NCBI RefSeq assembly: GCF_024448715.1
Contig: NZ_JAMOHZ010000001.1
Location: forward strand, 248,001 to 312,000
DNA length: 64,000 nucleotides
Direction: 5' to 3'
Origin: Stutzerimonas stutzeri
GTDB taxonomy: Bacteria; Pseudomonadota; Gammaproteobacteria; Pseudomonadales; Pseudomonadaceae
The translations under genes and the position numbers were made by a program. Of this stretch, positions 17,548 to 27,281 are shown one piece after another. Under the pieces are notes generated by a model. It saw only the letters and a program-made list of their open reading frames with translations. It did no database searches and was not told the origin of the DNA. Every line of letters starts with the position of its first letter. Positions within the stretch are counted from its first letter, which is position 1.

Positions 17548-19353
17548 ATGCAAAGCAGGCCTGCCCGCAATGGGCAACACGGACCGGTGTTACTCGATGA
17601 TTCCCGTACCCGGTTCAGGCTCTGGGCACCCGACGCGCAAAGCGTAAGCCTGGTGCTAGACGGCAGCGAGGCGCTGCCCATGCACGAAGGTGAAGATGAC
17701 TGGTACAGCATCGAGGCGGAGGCTGGAGCCGGTACGCGTTACAGCTTTCTCATCGACAATGAATTGCAAGTGCCTGACCCTGCGTCGCGCGCGCAGTCAG
17801 GCGACATACATGACCCCAGCGTGGTCGTCGATCCCGACGCCTATCAATGGCGCAACCGCGACTGGCTGGGCCGGCCTTGGCACCAAACCGTTCTCTACGA
17901 ACTGCATGTCGGGGCTTACGGCGGCTATGCGCAAATCGAGCAACGTCTACAAGCATTGGCCGAGCTCGGCGTTACCGCCATCGAGCTGATGCCGCTTGCC
18001 GAATTTCCCGGTGATCGCAACTGGGGCTATGACGGCGTGCTGCTTTATGCGCCCGAGGCTTCCTACGGGACGCCCGAACAGCTCAAGCATTTGATCGACA
18101 CCGCGCACGGTCTTGGCCTGATGGTCTTCATCGATGTGGTCTACAACCACTTCGGGCCGGACGGCAATTACCTGCACCGTTACGCCAAGCACTTCTTCCG
18201 TCACGATCAGCAGACGCCATGGGGCGACGCCATCGATTTCCGCCGCCGCGAGGTGCGCGACTTCTTCATCGACAATGCACTGATGTGGCTGATGGAATAC
18301 CGTTTCGACGGCCTGCGCATGGATGCCGTCCACGCCATTCCTGATCGCACCTTCCTCACCGAACTGGCCGAGCGCGTACGCGCCGAAGCGGAACCCGGAC
18401 GCCATGTGCACTTGGTGTTGGAGAACGAAGACAACCGCTCCAGCCTGCTTACCCAAGGTTTTACCGCGCAGTGGGACGATGACGGTCACAACATTCTGCA
18501 TACGCTGCTGACCGACGAAAGCCAAGGCTACTACGCCGATTACCATCAGGACTCGACCAACAAGCTGGTCCGCTTTCTCGGTGAAGGCTTCATCTATCAA
18601 GGCCACCAAAACCGCCGCGGCGAATCGCGTGGCGAGCCCAGCGGGCATCTCTCCCCAACGTCATTCGTGCTGTTTCTGCAGAACCATGACCAAACCGGCA
18701 ATCGCGCGTTTGGTGATCGGCTGATCGGCCTCACCGATCCCGATGCCTTGAAGGCAGCGACCGCCGTTCTGTTGCTCTCACCGATGATTCCGCTGCTGTT
18801 CATGGGCGAGGAATGGGGAGCGCGCGAGCCGTTCCTGTTTTTCACCAGCCATCACGGCGAGCTGGCCGATGCGGTGCGTGAAGGTCGTCGCGGCGAGTTC
18901 GCGGAATTTGCCGAATTCGCTGACGAAACCACCCGTGAACGCATTCCCGACCCGAACGCGGTGGCAACTTTCGAGGCATCCAAGCCCGACTTCAGCAAGT
19001 TCGATCAGCCCGAGCACGCCGAATGGCTGGCCTTGTATCGCCAACTTCTGAAAATCCGTCACGAGGTGCTCGTGCCACGGTTGGACGGCTCGCGCTTTCT
19101 CGGCGCCGAAGCGCTCGGCGAAGCCGCAGCACTGGCGCGTTGGCAGCTGGGCGACGGCAGCGAGCTGCGTCTGGAACTCAATCTGAGCAGCAACGATATC
19201 GTCATTACGCCTGCTTCTGCTGAAGCACGATTGCTGCATAGCAGCCGCCAAAGCGGCGCTGAACAGAGCCCGAACAAGCTGCCGGCGCGCACCGCCAGGA
19301 TGTGCCTGAACGATGTACCTGACCGACGTACTGGAGAGATGAATGAGCGATGA
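17548..19353 (+). CDS. treZ: Malto-oligosyltrehalose trehalohydrolase
   Basis: A 601-residue GH13 enzyme that releases trehalose from maltooligosyl-trehalose, the second step of the TreY/TreZ pathway. An N-terminal carbohydrate-binding-module-like beta domain (FRLWAPDAQSVSLVL) precedes the TIM barrel. Catalytic motifs are FDGLRMDAVHAI (nucleophile Asp), VLENED (acid Glu) and LQNHDQTGNRAFG. GAGG lies 7 bases before the ATG, 12 bases after glgA. The last 11 bases overlap the start of malQ. Confidence 0.95.
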   Translation: MQSRPARNGQHGPVLLDDSRTRFRLWAPDAQSVSLVLDGSEALPMHEGEDDWYSIEAEAGAGTRYSFLIDNELQVPDPASRAQSGDIHDPSVVVDPDAYQWRNRDWLGRPWHQTVLYELHVGAYGGYAQIEQRLQALAELGVTAIELMPLAEFPGDRNWGYDGVLLYAPEASYGTPEQLKHLIDTAHGLGLMVFIDVVYNHFGPDGNYLHRYAKHFFRHDQQTPWGDAIDFRRREVRDFFIDNALMWLMEYRFDGLRMDAVHAIPDRTFLTELAERVRAEAEPGRHVHLVLENEDNRSSLLTQGFTAQWDDDGHNILHTLLTDESQGYYADYHQDSTNKLVRFLGEGFIYQGHQNRRGESRGEPSGHLSPTSFVLFLQNHDQTGNRAFGDRLIGLTDPDALKAATAVLLLSPMIPLLFMGEEWGAREPFLFFTSHHGELADAVREGRRGEFAEFAEFADETTRERIPDPNAVATFEASKPDFSKFDQPEHAEWLALYRQLLKIRHEVLVPRLDGSRFLGAEALGEAAALARWQLGDGSELRLELNLSSNDIVITPASAEARLLHSSRQSGAEQSPNKLPARTARMCLNDVPDRRTGEMNER

Positions 19354-21421
19354 ACGACTAAACCGCCTTGCCCAGGCGGCTGGCCTGTCCATCGATTGGG
19401 TCGATGCCGACGGCCGCGACCAGCGGGTGACTTCTGACGTCCTGCACGCAGTGCTTAACGGGTTGGGGCTGAACGCCGACAGCGACGCCGAAATCGAACG
19501 CAGCCTAGAGAAGCTCAAGGCTGGCGACAGCGCGTCTAGCCTGCCTCCGTTACTGACGCTCGACCAGGGCGTCGCCTTGGAGTTAGGTCAATATTTCGAG
19601 CCGTCCACGCGCTACAGCCTGGAACTGGAAGATGGGCATCGTGACAACGGGACGCTCGATGAGCAGGCGCGCCTTGCTGTGATCGATGTGCCGGGCTATC
19701 ACCGTCTGGAAATAGCCGGTCAGCACATTACGCTCGCAGTTGCGCCTCACGCTTGCCCCAGTGTCGAGGACGTGGCCGGCCCTAACGCCTGGGGCCTTAC
19801 CGTGCAGCTCTACGGCCTGCGCCGTCCCGGCGACGGCGGGCTGGGCGACACGTTGGCGCTCGAAGCCATGGCGCGCAACGCCGCTGCGCACGGTGCCGAT
19901 GCGTTGGGCATCAGCCCGGTTCACGCGATGTTTACCGGTAACAGCAGCCAATACAGCCCCTATTCGCCCTCGAGTCGGCTGTTCTACAACGTTCTGCACA
20001 GCGCACCGGAGGCAATACTCGGCGACACGCCGCTGCGCATTGCCATCGACTCATGCGGCCTGGCTGAAGAGCTGCAGCGCCTCGAAAAGCTGGAGCTGAT
20101 CGATTGGGAGGCGGTGTCCAAAGCCCGCCAATGCCTGTTGCGCACCCTCTATGACGACTTCGCCACGGGCGGTAATGCCCAGCAGGCGGACTTCGACAGC
20201 TTCCGCCAGGCAGGCGGCGAAGCACTGGAAAACCATTGCCGCTTCGAGGCCCTGCACGCCAACCTGCTCAGCCCCGAAGGTTACCCGCAACATTGGCGCG
20301 ACTGGCCGGAGGAATACCGCACGCCGCAAAGTCCCGCGGTTGAGCAATTTGCTAAAGAACATGCCAACGAAGTGAGTTACTACGCTTTTTGCCAATGGTT
20401 GATCGCGCGCGGCCTCGAACGCGCCCAGACCGCCGCGCGCAGCGCGGGCATGAAGATTGGCCTGATCAGCGACTTGGCGGTGGGTGCCGACGGTGGCGGC
20501 AGTCAAGCCTGGAGCCGCCAGGAGGAAGTATTGGCGGCGCTGAGTGTCGGTGCGCCGCCCGATATCATCAATCGCCAAGGGCAAAACTGGGGCATTTCCG
20601 CCTTTTCGCCCTGGGGACTCAAAGCCAACGGCTACCGCGCTTTCATCGAGATGGTACGGGCCAATCTCGCTCACGCAGGCGGCATGCGTATCGACCATGT
20701 CATGGGCCTGATGCGCCTATGGGTAATGCCCGCAGGTGCCGGGCCTACGGAAGGCGTCTACCTCAACTACCCCTTCGACGACCTGCTGCGGCTGCTGTCG
20801 TTGGAAGCCTGGCGGCGCAATGCAGTGGTTCTGGGTGAAGATCTGGGTACCGTGCCCGAAGGTTTACGCGAAAAGCTCGCAGCACGTGGATTGCTAGGCA
20901 TGCGCGTGCTGTTCTTCGAGCGCGACAACCATGGCAATTTCAAGTCGCCGATGCAGTGGCCGCGCAGCGCACTGGCGACCTCCACCACCCATGACTTGCC
21001 GACCATCCACGGCTGGTGGCAGTGCCACGACATCGACTGGCGTATCCGCGTCGGCCAGCATCAGGAGCATGAGCGCCCCAAGCAGCTTGAAGAGCGCGAG
21101 CGCGAGCGTGCGGGCCTGCTTCGCCTGCTGCGCGAATACGCACCGGACATCCAGGGCGACCTTGCCGATCCCGAGGTATTGGCCAATGCCTGCGCAGCAT
21201 TCCTCGGGCGTACGCCGGCACCGCTGGTGTTGTTTCCGATCGAAGATGCGCTGTGCCTGCTGGAACAGCCGAACATGCCTGGCATCGTCGACACCCACCC
21301 CAACTGGCGCCGCCGCTATCCCGGCGACAGCGCATCATTGCTTGACGACCCTGCCTGTGCCCGCCGTTTGAAAATTCTCGCCGACGCCCGCAAGCAGGCC
21401 ATTGGAAGCGAACATCGATGA
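19343..21421 (+). CDS. malQ: 4-alpha-glucanotransferase (amylomaltase)
   Basis: A 692-residue GH77 enzyme that transfers maltosyl and longer units between malto-oligosaccharides. It has an N-terminal extra domain of about 140 residues before the barrel begins at LTVQLYGLRRPGDGGLGD. Catalytic motifs are GMRIDHVMGL (nucleophile Asp), VVLGEDLGTVP (Glu) and TTHDLPTIHGWW. GGAG lies 6 bases before the ATG. It starts inside the end of treZ and its TGA overlaps the treY start. In this setting it would convert short debranching products to chains long enough for TreY. Confidence 0.95.
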   Translation: MSDERLNRLAQAAGLSIDWVDADGRDQRVTSDVLHAVLNGLGLNADSDAEIERSLEKLKAGDSASSLPPLLTLDQGVALELGQYFEPSTRYSLELEDGHRDNGTLDEQARLAVIDVPGYHRLEIAGQHITLAVAPHACPSVEDVAGPNAWGLTVQLYGLRRPGDGGLGDTLALEAMARNAAAHGADALGISPVHAMFTGNSSQYSPYSPSSRLFYNVLHSAPEAILGDTPLRIAIDSCGLAEELQRLEKLELIDWEAVSKARQCLLRTLYDDFATGGNAQQADFDSFRQAGGEALENHCRFEALHANLLSPEGYPQHWRDWPEEYRTPQSPAVEQFAKEHANEVSYYAFCQWLIARGLERAQTAARSAGMKIGLISDLAVGADGGGSQAWSRQEEVLAALSVGAPPDIINRQGQNWGISAFSPWGLKANGYRAFIEMVRANLAHAGGMRIDHVMGLMRLWVMPAGAGPTEGVYLNYPFDDLLRLLSLEAWRRNAVVLGEDLGTVPEGLREKLAARGLLGMRVLFFERDNHGNFKSPMQWPRSALATSTTHDLPTIHGWWQCHDIDWRIRVGQHQEHERPKQLEERERERAGLLRLLREYAPDIQGDLADPEVLANACAAFLGRTPAPLVLFPIEDALCLLEQPNMPGIVDTHPNWRRRYPGDSASLLDDPACARRLKILADARKQAIGSEHR

Positions 21422-24231
21422 GAGACCTTAGCGCCACGCTGCGATTGCAGTTCCATCGCGATTTCACCCTCGACGATGCCACCGCGTTGGTCGATTACTT
21501 CGCCGACCTTGGGATCAGTCACCTTTACGCCTCGCCTCTGCTAACCGCACGCCCTGGCTCAATGCACGGTTATGACGTCATCGACCCAACGCGCATCAAT
21601 CCCGAACTAGGCGGCGAACCCGCCCTCCGCCGTCTGGTCGATGCACTGCGCGCCAAGGGCATGGGGCTGATCCTCGATATCGTCTCCAACCACATGGCGG
21701 TTGGCGGCTCCGGTAATCCCTGGTGGCTGGATGTGCTCGAATGGGGCCGCCGCAGCCCTTACGCGCAATTCTTCGATATTCAGTGGAATTCGCCCGACCC
21801 GCTGCTCGAAGGCCAGCTGCTGGTTCCATTCCTCGGTAGCGACTACGGCGAGGCGCTGCAGGAGGGCAAGATCCCACTGCGGCTAGACGTCGAAAACGGC
21901 GCGCTCTACGCCGAGCATTACGAACACCGCTTCCCGATTACCCCGCCCAGCTACGGCGAGATTCTGCGGCTGACCGACAGTGCTGAGCTGCGCACACTGG
22001 CGCAGCACTTCGATGCGTTGAAAACCGAGCCAGCGGCCTACCAGACCGCGCGCCAGTTGCGCGCGGATCTGGCTCGTCTGCTCAAGGACGACGCTACCCG
22101 GCAGGTCCTCGAAGACGCGCTCAAGCACTACGACTCCACCACTGAGGAAGGCTTCAAACGCCTGCACGCTCTACTCGAACGACAGAATTACCGCCTCGCC
22201 AGCTGGCGTACGGCGGGCGACGATATCAACTGGCGTCGTTTCTTCGACATCAACGAGCTGGGCGGTCTGCGCGTCGAGCGGCCGGTTGTGTTCGAGGAAA
22301 CCCACGCCAAGATTTTCGAGCTGATCAGCGAAGGCTTGGTCGATGGGTTACGAATCGACCATGTCGATGGCCTGGCCAACCCACGCGGTTACTGCCGCCA
22401 GCTGCGTCGTCGGGTCGACCGTCTCAACGCCGCGCGCCCCGCCGAAGCGGCCCAAGACCATGTGCCGATCTATGTCGAGAAGATCCTCGCTGGTGGCGAG
22501 CATTTGCATGACGACTGGGGCGTAGACGGCACCACCGGCTATGAATTCATGAATCAGGTCTCGCTGCTGCAGCACGATCCGGCCGGTAAATCGGTGCTCT
22601 GCTCGCTCTGGAGTGAAACGGCGGAGCGCCCGTCTGATTTCATGGAAGAAGTTCGTCAGGCGCGCCAACTCGTTCTGACCGGGCCATTGGCAGGCGATTT
22701 TGAAACCGTTGCACAAGCCCTGCTGCAGGTTGCTCGCTACGACGTGATGACGCGGGATATCACCCTCGGCGCGATCCGCCGGGCGCTGCTGGAGCTGATC
22801 GTTCATTTCCCGGTGTACCGCACCTATATTGGCGCGCACGGACGCCGCGAAGCCGACGAGCCGTTTTTCCAACAAGCTTTGGCTGGTGCCCGCACCACCT
22901 TGGGCGAGGCGGACTGGCCCTTACTGGATCTACTCGACCGCTGGCTCGGCGGCGAAAGCCTGCGTTCGTTGCCACCAGGTCCGGCACGGCGAATTCGCCG
23001 CTACGCCTGCACGCGTTTCCAACAGCTTACTTCGCCCGCCGCTGCCAAGGCGGTGGAAGACACCGCCTGCTATCGGTCCGGCGCACTGCTGTCACGCAAC
23101 GATGTCGGCTTCGATCCGCAGACGTTCAGCGCGCCGGTCGATGCTTTTCATACCGAATGCCTGGATCGCGCCGAGCACTTTCCGCGCAATCTGCTGACCA
23201 CCGCGACACACGACCACAAACGCGGCGAAGACACCCGCGCTCGCATGACGGTAATCAGCGAGCGCGCCGAGTGGTTCGCCACCAAGGTGCGCCATTGGCG
23301 GCAGCTCGCGTACGGTCAGCGCCAGGAGCTGGCCGAAGGCCCGGCTCCTTCGGCCGGCGACGAGATGCTGTTGTTCCAGATTCTGGTCAGCTGCTGGCCG
23401 CTGGACCTCGCGGCGGACGATCGCGACGCCATGGAGGGGTTCTGCGAGCGCATTATCAAATGGCAGGAAAAGGCGATCCGCGAAGCCAAGCTGCGCAGCA
23501 CCTGGACAGACCCCCACGGCGATTACGAAGGCGCCTGCCAGCAATATCTGCGGGCGTTACTGCTTGGTGATGAGTGCAGGACGCTACGCGCCGATATCGC
23601 CGCTGCCGCGGCCGAGCTGGCGCCGGCCGGGGCCTTGAACAGCCTGACCCAAGCGCTGCTGCGGATGACGACGCCCGGCGTGCCGGATCTCTATCAGGGT
23701 ACCGATTACTGGGACTTCAGTCTGGTCGATCCGGACAATCGCCGCCCGGTGGATTTCGACCGGCGTCGCGCCACCTTCAATTTGCAGGCGCAGCCGGCCG
23801 AGCTGCTAGCGAGCTGGCAAGACGGTCGCATCAAGCAATGGCTGGTCGCTCGTACCTTGAGGTTGCGCCGTGCCCAACCGCGCCTGTTCACCGAAGGACG
23901 TTATCTGCCTTTGAAGGTCGAAGGCGAGCACGCCGATCAGCTGATCGCCTTCGCGCGCGAACTGGATGGGACTTGGCTGATTGTTATCGCCGCGCGGCTT
24001 GCAAGCGGTCTACTCGGCGACAGTCGTACGCCACAAATCCCGGCAGAGCGCTGGGGCGACACCCGCGTGCAAATGCCCGATGCGCTGAGCGGTCATGCGC
24101 TGGAGCGACTTTTTGACGGAATGACAGTCACACCCAAACAAGCGGGTCTGAGTGCGACAGAGGTTTTGCAGCATCTGCCCTTGGCACTTTTACAGGTATC
24201 AATCAGTTCAACAGGAGAATCAGAACGATGA
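21418..24231 (+). CDS. treY: Malto-oligosyltrehalose synthase
   Basis: A 937-residue GH13 intramolecular transglucosylase that turns the reducing-end alpha-1,4 bond of a malto-oligosaccharide into the alpha-1,1 bond of trehalose. The N-terminus (RLQFHRDFTLDDA, YFADLGISHLYASPL) is diagnostic for TreY. The catalytic site includes VDGLRIDHVDGLANPRGY (nucleophile Asp), YVEKIL (Glu) and TTATHDHKRGEDTRAR. It overlaps malQ at its start and the DUF2934 gene at its stop by ATGA junctions. Works directly upstream of TreZ in the pathway. Confidence 0.96.
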   Translation: MRDLSATLRLQFHRDFTLDDATALVDYFADLGISHLYASPLLTARPGSMHGYDVIDPTRINPELGGEPALRRLVDALRAKGMGLILDIVSNHMAVGGSGNPWWLDVLEWGRRSPYAQFFDIQWNSPDPLLEGQLLVPFLGSDYGEALQEGKIPLRLDVENGALYAEHYEHRFPITPPSYGEILRLTDSAELRTLAQHFDALKTEPAAYQTARQLRADLARLLKDDATRQVLEDALKHYDSTTEEGFKRLHALLERQNYRLASWRTAGDDINWRRFFDINELGGLRVERPVVFEETHAKIFELISEGLVDGLRIDHVDGLANPRGYCRQLRRRVDRLNAARPAEAAQDHVPIYVEKILAGGEHLHDDWGVDGTTGYEFMNQVSLLQHDPAGKSVLCSLWSETAERPSDFMEEVRQARQLVLTGPLAGDFETVAQALLQVARYDVMTRDITLGAIRRALLELIVHFPVYRTYIGAHGRREADEPFFQQALAGARTTLGEADWPLLDLLDRWLGGESLRSLPPGPARRIRRYACTRFQQLTSPAAAKAVEDTACYRSGALLSRNDVGFDPQTFSAPVDAFHTECLDRAEHFPRNLLTTATHDHKRGEDTRARMTVISERAEWFATKVRHWRQLAYGQRQELAEGPAPSAGDEMLLFQILVSCWPLDLAADDRDAMEGFCERIIKWQEKAIREAKLRSTWTDPHGDYEGACQQYLRALLLGDECRTLRADIAAAAAELAPAGALNSLTQALLRMTTPGVPDLYQGTDYWDFSLVDPDNRRPVDFDRRRATFNLQAQPAELLASWQDGRIKQWLVARTLRLRRAQPRLFTEGRYLPLKVEGEHADQLIAFARELDGTWLIVIAARLASGLLGDSRTPQIPAERWGDTRVQMPDALSGHALERLFDGMTVTPKQAGLSATEVLQHLPLALLQVSISSTGESER

Positions 24232-24611
24232 ATAAAGACGAGCAGCGCATCCGCGAATTCGCGTACGACATCTGGGTATCGGAGGGCCGCCCTGAGGGCC
24301 AGGGCGAACGTCATTGGGAGATGGCACGCAAACTTGTCGAGGCAGAAAACGGCGCGTCGACTGCCAAGCCCGCGAGCCGCGCCCGCAAGGCCGCCACCAA
24401 ACCGACTGATGCGACACCTGCAGCCAAACCTGCCAAGGCAGCCAAACCGGCGAAAGACGCTAAGGAGGCCAAGGATGTCAAACCCGCCAAGGCAGCCGCC
24501 GCGGCTAAAGGTAGCGCGCGTCCCAAGCCCGCGGCCGGAACCGACGCCGCCGAAGGCACTCCGGAAGGCGTGAAAAAGACTCGCGCACCGCGGGCCAAGA
24601 AAGAAGCCTGA
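24228..24611 (+). CDS. DUF2934 protein with histone-H1-like Ala/Lys/Pro tail
   Basis: A 127-residue protein. The first about 40 residues form the DUF2934 domain (EQRIREFAYDIWVSEGRPEGQ, HWEMARKLVE). The rest is an Ala/Lys/Pro-rich low-complexity tail of repeated KPAKAAK, KDAKEAK and KPAKAAA units and a basic end (TRAPRAKKEA), resembling bacterial H1-like or AlgP-type tails that bind nucleic acid. It is coupled to treY by an ATGA overlap, with an AGGAG site about 10 bases upstream. Function unknown; nucleic-acid or anionic-polymer binding is an inference from composition. Tail repeats of this kind are prone to length changes. Confidence 0.85.
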   Translation: MNKDEQRIREFAYDIWVSEGRPEGQGERHWEMARKLVEAENGASTAKPASRARKAATKPTDATPAAKPAKAAKPAKDAKEAKDVKPAKAAAAAKGSARPKPAAGTDAAEGTPEGVKKTRAPRAKKEA

Positions 24612-24707
24612 ACCACATCGCGGCACGCTCCGGACCCACTGGCTCCGGACGGCCGCGGCGTTCCATCGTCCTGCACAGCATTATCAAGAGTTGCCATCGG
24701 AGATTTC

Positions 24708-26858
24708 ATGAGTAGAAAAAAGCCTGCGGCGCCTCAGATTCTGACCCCGTCGCGTATCCGTGAGGGCCTGCCCTTCCCGCTTGGTGCCACCTGGGATGGG
24801 TTGGGGGTTAATTTCGCGATTTTTTCCGCGAACGCCACCAAGGTTGAGCTGTGCCTGTTCGATACCGATGGCGAAACCGAGCTCGAACGTATCGAGCTGC
24901 CTGAATACACCGATGAGATCTGGCACGGCTACCTGCCCGATGCCCATCCAGGTCAGATCTATGGCTACCGCGTGCACGGCCCCTACGAGCCCGATGCCGG
25001 TCATCGTTTCAACCCCAACAAGCTCTTGATAGATCCCTACGCCAAGCAACTCGTGGGCGGACTGAAATGGTCCGAGGCGCTGTTCGGCTACACCATCGGG
25101 CATGCCGATGCCGACCTCAGTTTCGATGAGCGGGACAGCGCCCCTTTTGTGCCGAAATGCAAAATCATCGACCCGGCCTTCACCTGGGGCCATGACCGTC
25201 CGGTACAGGTGCCTTGGGACCAAACCATCATCTACGAGACCCACGTGCGCGGCTTCACCATGCGCCACCCTTCGGTAGCTGAAGACATGCGAGGCACGTT
25301 CGGTGGCTTCAAGACGCCGGAGGTGATCGACTACGTGCGCAAGCTCGGTGTCTCCTCGATAGAGTTCCTGCCGATTCACGCCTTCGTCCAAGACCAACAC
25401 CTGTTGGAAAAGGGCATGAGCAATTACTGGGGCTACAACAGCATCGCCTTCTTCGCACCGCAACCGCAGTACCTGGCCAGCGGCAAGATCAGTGAATTCA
25501 AGGAAATGGTTGCGCACCTGCATAACGCGGATCTGGAGGTCATTCTCGATGTGGTCTACAACCACACCGCCGAAGGCAACGAGCTTGGCCCTACCCTGTC
25601 CATGCGCGGCATCGACAACGCCTCCTACTACCGGCTGATGCCTGACGAGAAACGCTACTACATCAACGATTCCGGGACTGGCAACACGCTGGACATGAGC
25701 CACCCACGCGTCGTGCAGATGGTCACGGATTCGTTGCGTTATTGGGCCGAAGAAATGCATGTGGACGGCTTCCGCTTCGACTTGGCAACCATCCTCGGTC
25801 GTGAGCATGGCGGCTATGACGAGCGCCACGGCTTCCTCGTCGCCTGTCGCCAGGATCCGGTACTCGCCAAGACCAAGCTGATCGCCGAGCCCTGGGATTG
25901 CGGGCCGGGAGGCTACCAGGTGGGCCGGTTCCCACCCGGCTGGGCAGAGTGGAACGACCAGTTCCGCGACACCGTTCGTGCCTTCTGGAAAGGCGATGGC
26001 GACCAACTGCCAGACTTCGCAGCGCGCCTGACGGGTTCCGGCGATCTGTTCAATCAGCGTGGCCGCCGTCCGTTCAGCTCGGTCAACTTCATTACCGCCC
26101 ACGACGGTTTCACCCTGAACGACCTCGTGTCGTACAACGACAAGCACAATGAGGATAACGACGAAGGCAACCGTGACGGCAGCAGCAACAACATCTCCTG
26201 GAACCACGGCGTCGAGGGGACGACCGATGATCCGGAAATTAACGAGCTGCGCTTCCGTCAGATGCGCAACTTCTTCGCCACGCTCCTGTTCGCTCAGGGC
26301 ACACCGATGATCGTGGCCGGTGACGAATTCGCTCGCACCCAGCACGGCAACAACAATGCCTATTGCCAGGACAGTGACATCGGCTGGGTCAATTGGGAGA
26401 TTCCAGAAGAGAGCCGCACGCTTCAGGCGTTCGTGCGCAAATTGATCCGCTTGCGCCAACGTTATCCAATGCTGCGCCGCGGCCGCTTCCTGGTTGGCGC
26501 TTATAACGAGGAACTGGGCGTCAAGGACGTTACCTGGTTGGCACCGCACGCCGAGGAAATGAGCGTCGAGCATTGGGAAGATGGTAACAACCGCTGCATG
26601 GGCATGCTGCTTGATGGCCGTGCACAAGCAACCGGCATCCGCAGAGCCGGCTCCGACGCGACCTTGCTGATCATCGTCAACGCCCATCACGACGTGGTGA
26701 ATTTCACGTTGCCGGAAGTGCCTCAGGGCATTTACTGGAATCGCCTGATCGACACGAACAACCCCAACGCCCGGTCCGAACGTTTCGAATTCAATGATGA
26801 ATACGCCATGACCGGTCGCTCGTTGCTGTTGTTTGAGTTGATCAAAGAAGAGGAATAG
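24708..26858 (+). CDS. glgX: Glycogen debranching enzyme
   Basis: A 716-residue GH13 isoamylase-type enzyme that hydrolyses alpha-1,6 branches of glycogen. The N-terminal beta domain begins at FPLGATWDGLGVNFAIFSANA. Catalytic-barrel motifs are HVDGFRFDLATILG (Asp), LIAEPWDCGPGGYQ (Glu) and FITAHDGFTLNDLVSYNDKHN. GGAG lies 5 bases before the ATG. It follows the DUF2934 gene after 96 bases on the same strand. A 754-codon antisense frame covers it entirely and is a codon-usage shadow. Confidence 0.96.
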   Translation: MSRKKPAAPQILTPSRIREGLPFPLGATWDGLGVNFAIFSANATKVELCLFDTDGETELERIELPEYTDEIWHGYLPDAHPGQIYGYRVHGPYEPDAGHRFNPNKLLIDPYAKQLVGGLKWSEALFGYTIGHADADLSFDERDSAPFVPKCKIIDPAFTWGHDRPVQVPWDQTIIYETHVRGFTMRHPSVAEDMRGTFGGFKTPEVIDYVRKLGVSSIEFLPIHAFVQDQHLLEKGMSNYWGYNSIAFFAPQPQYLASGKISEFKEMVAHLHNADLEVILDVVYNHTAEGNELGPTLSMRGIDNASYYRLMPDEKRYYINDSGTGNTLDMSHPRVVQMVTDSLRYWAEEMHVDGFRFDLATILGREHGGYDERHGFLVACRQDPVLAKTKLIAEPWDCGPGGYQVGRFPPGWAEWNDQFRDTVRAFWKGDGDQLPDFAARLTGSGDLFNQRGRRPFSSVNFITAHDGFTLNDLVSYNDKHNEDNDEGNRDGSSNNISWNHGVEGTTDDPEINELRFRQMRNFFATLLFAQGTPMIVAGDEFARTQHGNNNAYCQDSDIGWVNWEIPEESRTLQAFVRKLIRLRQRYPMLRRGRFLVGAYNEELGVKDVTWLAPHAEEMSVEHWEDGNNRCMGMLLDGRAQATGIRRAGSDATLLIIVNAHHDVVNFTLPEVPQGIYWNRLIDTNNPNARSERFEFNDEYAMTGRSLLLFELIKEEE

Positions 26859-26880
26859 CGCCAATCGCGACGCGCCAAGT

Positions 26881-26914
26881 AATGTCAGAGCCCCGATATC
26901 GGGGCTTTGACATT
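26881..26914 (+). terminator. glgX terminator hairpin
   Basis: A 17-bp inverted repeat centred on CCCCGAT/ATCGGGG, with one G-T wobble (AATGTCAGAG on the left, CTTTGACATT on the right). The inner GAGCCCCGAT/ATCGGGGCTTT forms a GC-rich stem with a short T run, 22 bases past the glgX stop. Very likely the end of the glgA-glgX transcription unit. Confidence 0.75.
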
Positions 26915-26955
26915 TATACAAGCGCACGCTTGGCGTGAAGCTGTTCACTCAGAAG

Positions 26956-26993
26956 AAACGCAGCATTATTGAGCAAGGCTGCGGCGTTTTTTT
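26956..26993 (+). terminator. Second candidate terminator
   Basis: AAACGCAGC at 26956-26964 pairs with GCTGCGGCGTTT at 26978-26989, with a 3-base bulge, followed by TTTT. Weaker than the hairpin just upstream; it may be a back-up terminator. Confidence 0.4.
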
Positions 26994-27014
26994 GGCCTGC
27001 GTGTTCCCCGCTTT

Positions 27015-27092
27015 GTAGGAGCGAGGGGGACGTTGTGTCCTTACTGGCGAACCTAGACCACGCAAAGGCTTCGCGAGCAAGCTCGCTCCTAC
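27015..27092. repeat. REP pair (REPIN-like)
   Basis: GTAGGAGCGAGG at 27015-27026 and its inverted partner, CAAGCTCGCTCCTAC ending at 27092, flank about 45 bases. The right copy also contains TTCGCGAGCAAGCTCGC, itself a hairpin. This arrangement matches the extragenic palindromic REP pairs of pseudomonads. A similar pair lies at 43962-44042. Confidence 0.7.
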
Positions 27093-27281
27093 GGGCACAG
27101 CCAACATGCCGGTGTTTTGCCTAGAGATCGGGGCAACTCATCCGTTCGGTGGTTCTCGACGTGCGGTAGTGAACCTCGCATTTCGTCTTTAGTCCCAACC
27201 CCAGCGCGGCATTCTCGAACCCCGACGGATCTGTCCTGCCGGCCGCAGGCGGGTTGTCCTTTCCGTGACGGATCACACCCT

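Larger units (their letters stand above)
26859..27281. other. Intergenic after glgX: terminator hairpins and a REP pair
   Basis: A 423-base gap between glgX and the M23 peptidase gene. It holds the glgX hairpin (26881-26914), a second weaker hairpin with a T run (26956-26993), a REP pair (27015-27092) and about 190 bases before the peptidase start where its promoter should be. I see no further gene in it. Confidence 0.6.

Noticed and set aside
24684..26948. 754-codon open frame opposite glgX
   Set aside because: It covers glgX end to end, has no recognisable motifs and mirrors glgX codon positions, so it is a shadow.
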